64,000 nt of DNA. Origin: Sulfitobacter donghicola DSW-25 = KCTC 12864 = JCM 14565 (GTDB taxonomy: Bacteria > Pseudomonadota > Alphaproteobacteria > Rhodobacterales > Rhodobacteraceae). Positions 63,388 through 64,000 of the stretch are shown here, piece by piece. Position 1 is the first letter of the stretch, and every line of letters starts with the position of its first letter. A program made the translations under genes and the position numbers. The notes beneath the pieces were generated by a model, which had not been told where the DNA came from, ran no database searches, and worked only from the letters and a program-made list of their open reading frames with translations. Where the stretch lies: the NCBI RefSeq assembly GCF_000622405.1, contig NZ_JASF01000005.1, forward strand, positions 620,001-684,000, written 5' to 3'.

Positions 63388-63837
63388 TCAAATCCAACGT
63401 TTGGTTTTTGCCAGATAGGCCTCTGCCTCATCTGCAAAGGTCTCGCGCAGCAGCGCCTCCTCTGGCGCGGCAAAACGCTGGTCCAGCAGTTTCCACAAGG
63501 CGGCTGCCGCGATCAACCCAAGGATCGACCCATGGCCCAGCGCCGATGACACCGTCAGAATAACAAGGGCAAGGTAGATCGGATTGCGGGACAAACGGTA
63601 AGGCCCTTCAACGATCAAGGTCTTGGGCGTGTGATGGGGTTCGATCGGGGTCTTTTTGCGAAAGAACCAGATGGCAGACCATGCAATCACGATCAACGCG
63701 CCGATGAGGGTCAGCCAAGACAGACCCGTCAGGATCGCCCCGTCAAAATGGAGCCCCGGCAGCACCCATTTACCCAGATAGATCACCGCAATACTGCCCA
63801 TCCACCAAATCGGTGGCAAATCGGGAAATCCCTTCAT
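63388..63837 (-). CDS. Isoprenylcysteine-methyltransferase-like (ICMT/PEMT) membrane protein
   Basis: A 149-residue polytopic membrane protein with about four hydrophobic segments. The family motif GPYRLSRNPIYLALVI (around residue 83) is the SAM-binding RNPxY region, and EEALLRETFADEAEAYLAKTKRW ends it. The family methylates phospholipids, isoprenyl cysteine or other small membrane substrates; the substrate here is unknown. AAAAGGAG precedes the ATG at 63837; the frame is open upstream without further support. The final 163 bp of the window hold no gene I can support. Confidence 0.85.
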   Translation of the reverse strand: MKGFPDLPPIWWMGSIAVIYLGKWVLPGLHFDGAILTGLSWLTLIGALIVIAWSAIWFFRKKTPIEPHHTPKTLIVEGPYRLSRNPIYLALVILTVSSALGHGSILGLIAAAALWKLLDQRFAAPEEALLRETFADEAEAYLAKTKRWI

Positions 63838-64000
63838 CTCATTCTCCTTTTTATGCCCGCAATTGATATGCGCTACCGCCTCCAAGGCCAACCGCCCCCA
63901 CGGCATTGTGAGAGGATCGCCCAGCCGGCTTTTGGATTGGCGTCGGGTTTGGGCAAACAGCCCGACTGATTTTATCAACTATTATTGTCATCACAGAAAA

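Overview
The window reads as a chromosomal segment of a marine alphaproteobacterium of the Roseobacter group (Rhodobacteraceae). The clues are an acyl-homoserine-lactone luxR/luxI pair beside the crotonyl-CoA carboxylase/reductase gene, ethylmalonyl-CoA pathway genes in place of a visible glyoxylate shunt, a two-lipoyl-domain SucB, an sdhCD-A-x-x-B layout, Entner-Doudoroff genes, CtrA-type TTAA-N7-TTAA boxes, and several Rhodobacteraceae families (TIGR02186, DUF4175/TIGR02302, Hint-domain protein). The genus cannot be decided from the sequence. I see no rRNA, tRNA, CRISPR array, insertion sequence or prophage.

Layout: 1-3.1 kb housekeeping (partial M48 lipoprotein peptidase, UspA, NifU-type Fe-S protein, tsaB-rimI). 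3.2-7.9 kb a BMP-type ABC importer, probably for nucleosides. 8-9.7 kb a TauE/SafE permease with its TIGR02186 partner. 9.7-13.6 kb (minus) SDR, RecD-like helicase, luxI, luxR and a small gene overlapping luxR. 13.8-18.8 kb ccrA, a plsB-like acyltransferase and divergent ecm. 18.8-23.6 kb a lipoprotein, deoD and a minus-strand tail of genes behind sdhB. 23.6-29.7 kb sdhCD-A-(sulfotransferase-like)-(lipoprotein)-B and mdh. 30-34 kb a second TauE-type permease, malyl-CoA thioesterase, nnrU, DUF1737 and mesaconyl-CoA hydratase. 34.4-44.3 kb the sucCD-x-sucAB-x-x-x-lpd run. 44.4-47.3 kb (minus) ftsE-ftsX-plsC-PPOX. 47.4-54.3 kb a zinc-ribbon protein, then a tightly coupled minus-strand chain argH, two tiny lipoproteins, DUF2834, lysA and DUF4175. 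54.3-57 kb TlpA-like thioredoxin, Hint protein and LpxR-like outer-membrane protein. 57.3-59.8 kb edd-eda. 59.9-63.8 kb two paralogous alpha/beta hydrolases around a membrane-anchored AraC regulator, then an ICMT-like methyltransferase.

Much of the window serves central carbon flow. Acetyl-CoA assimilation (CcrA, Ecm, Mch, Mcl2) delivers succinyl-CoA and malate to a TCA-cycle set (Sdh, Mdh, SucCD, SucAB, Lpd), and Edd/Eda supplies pyruvate from sugars.

The most informative non-coding signals are: (a) an identically spaced pair of TGTGATCACA palindromes, followed by the same AATGT, upstream of both sdhC and sucC; (b) tandem 22-bp boxes placed symmetrically in front of the two hydrolase genes that flank the AraC gene; (c) a CtrA-type box and an 18-bp dyad in front of the luxR unit, with another CtrA-type box in front of the Hint gene; (d) a LacI-type palindrome over the edd promoter. 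All are read directly from the bases. The regulators assigned to them are inference.
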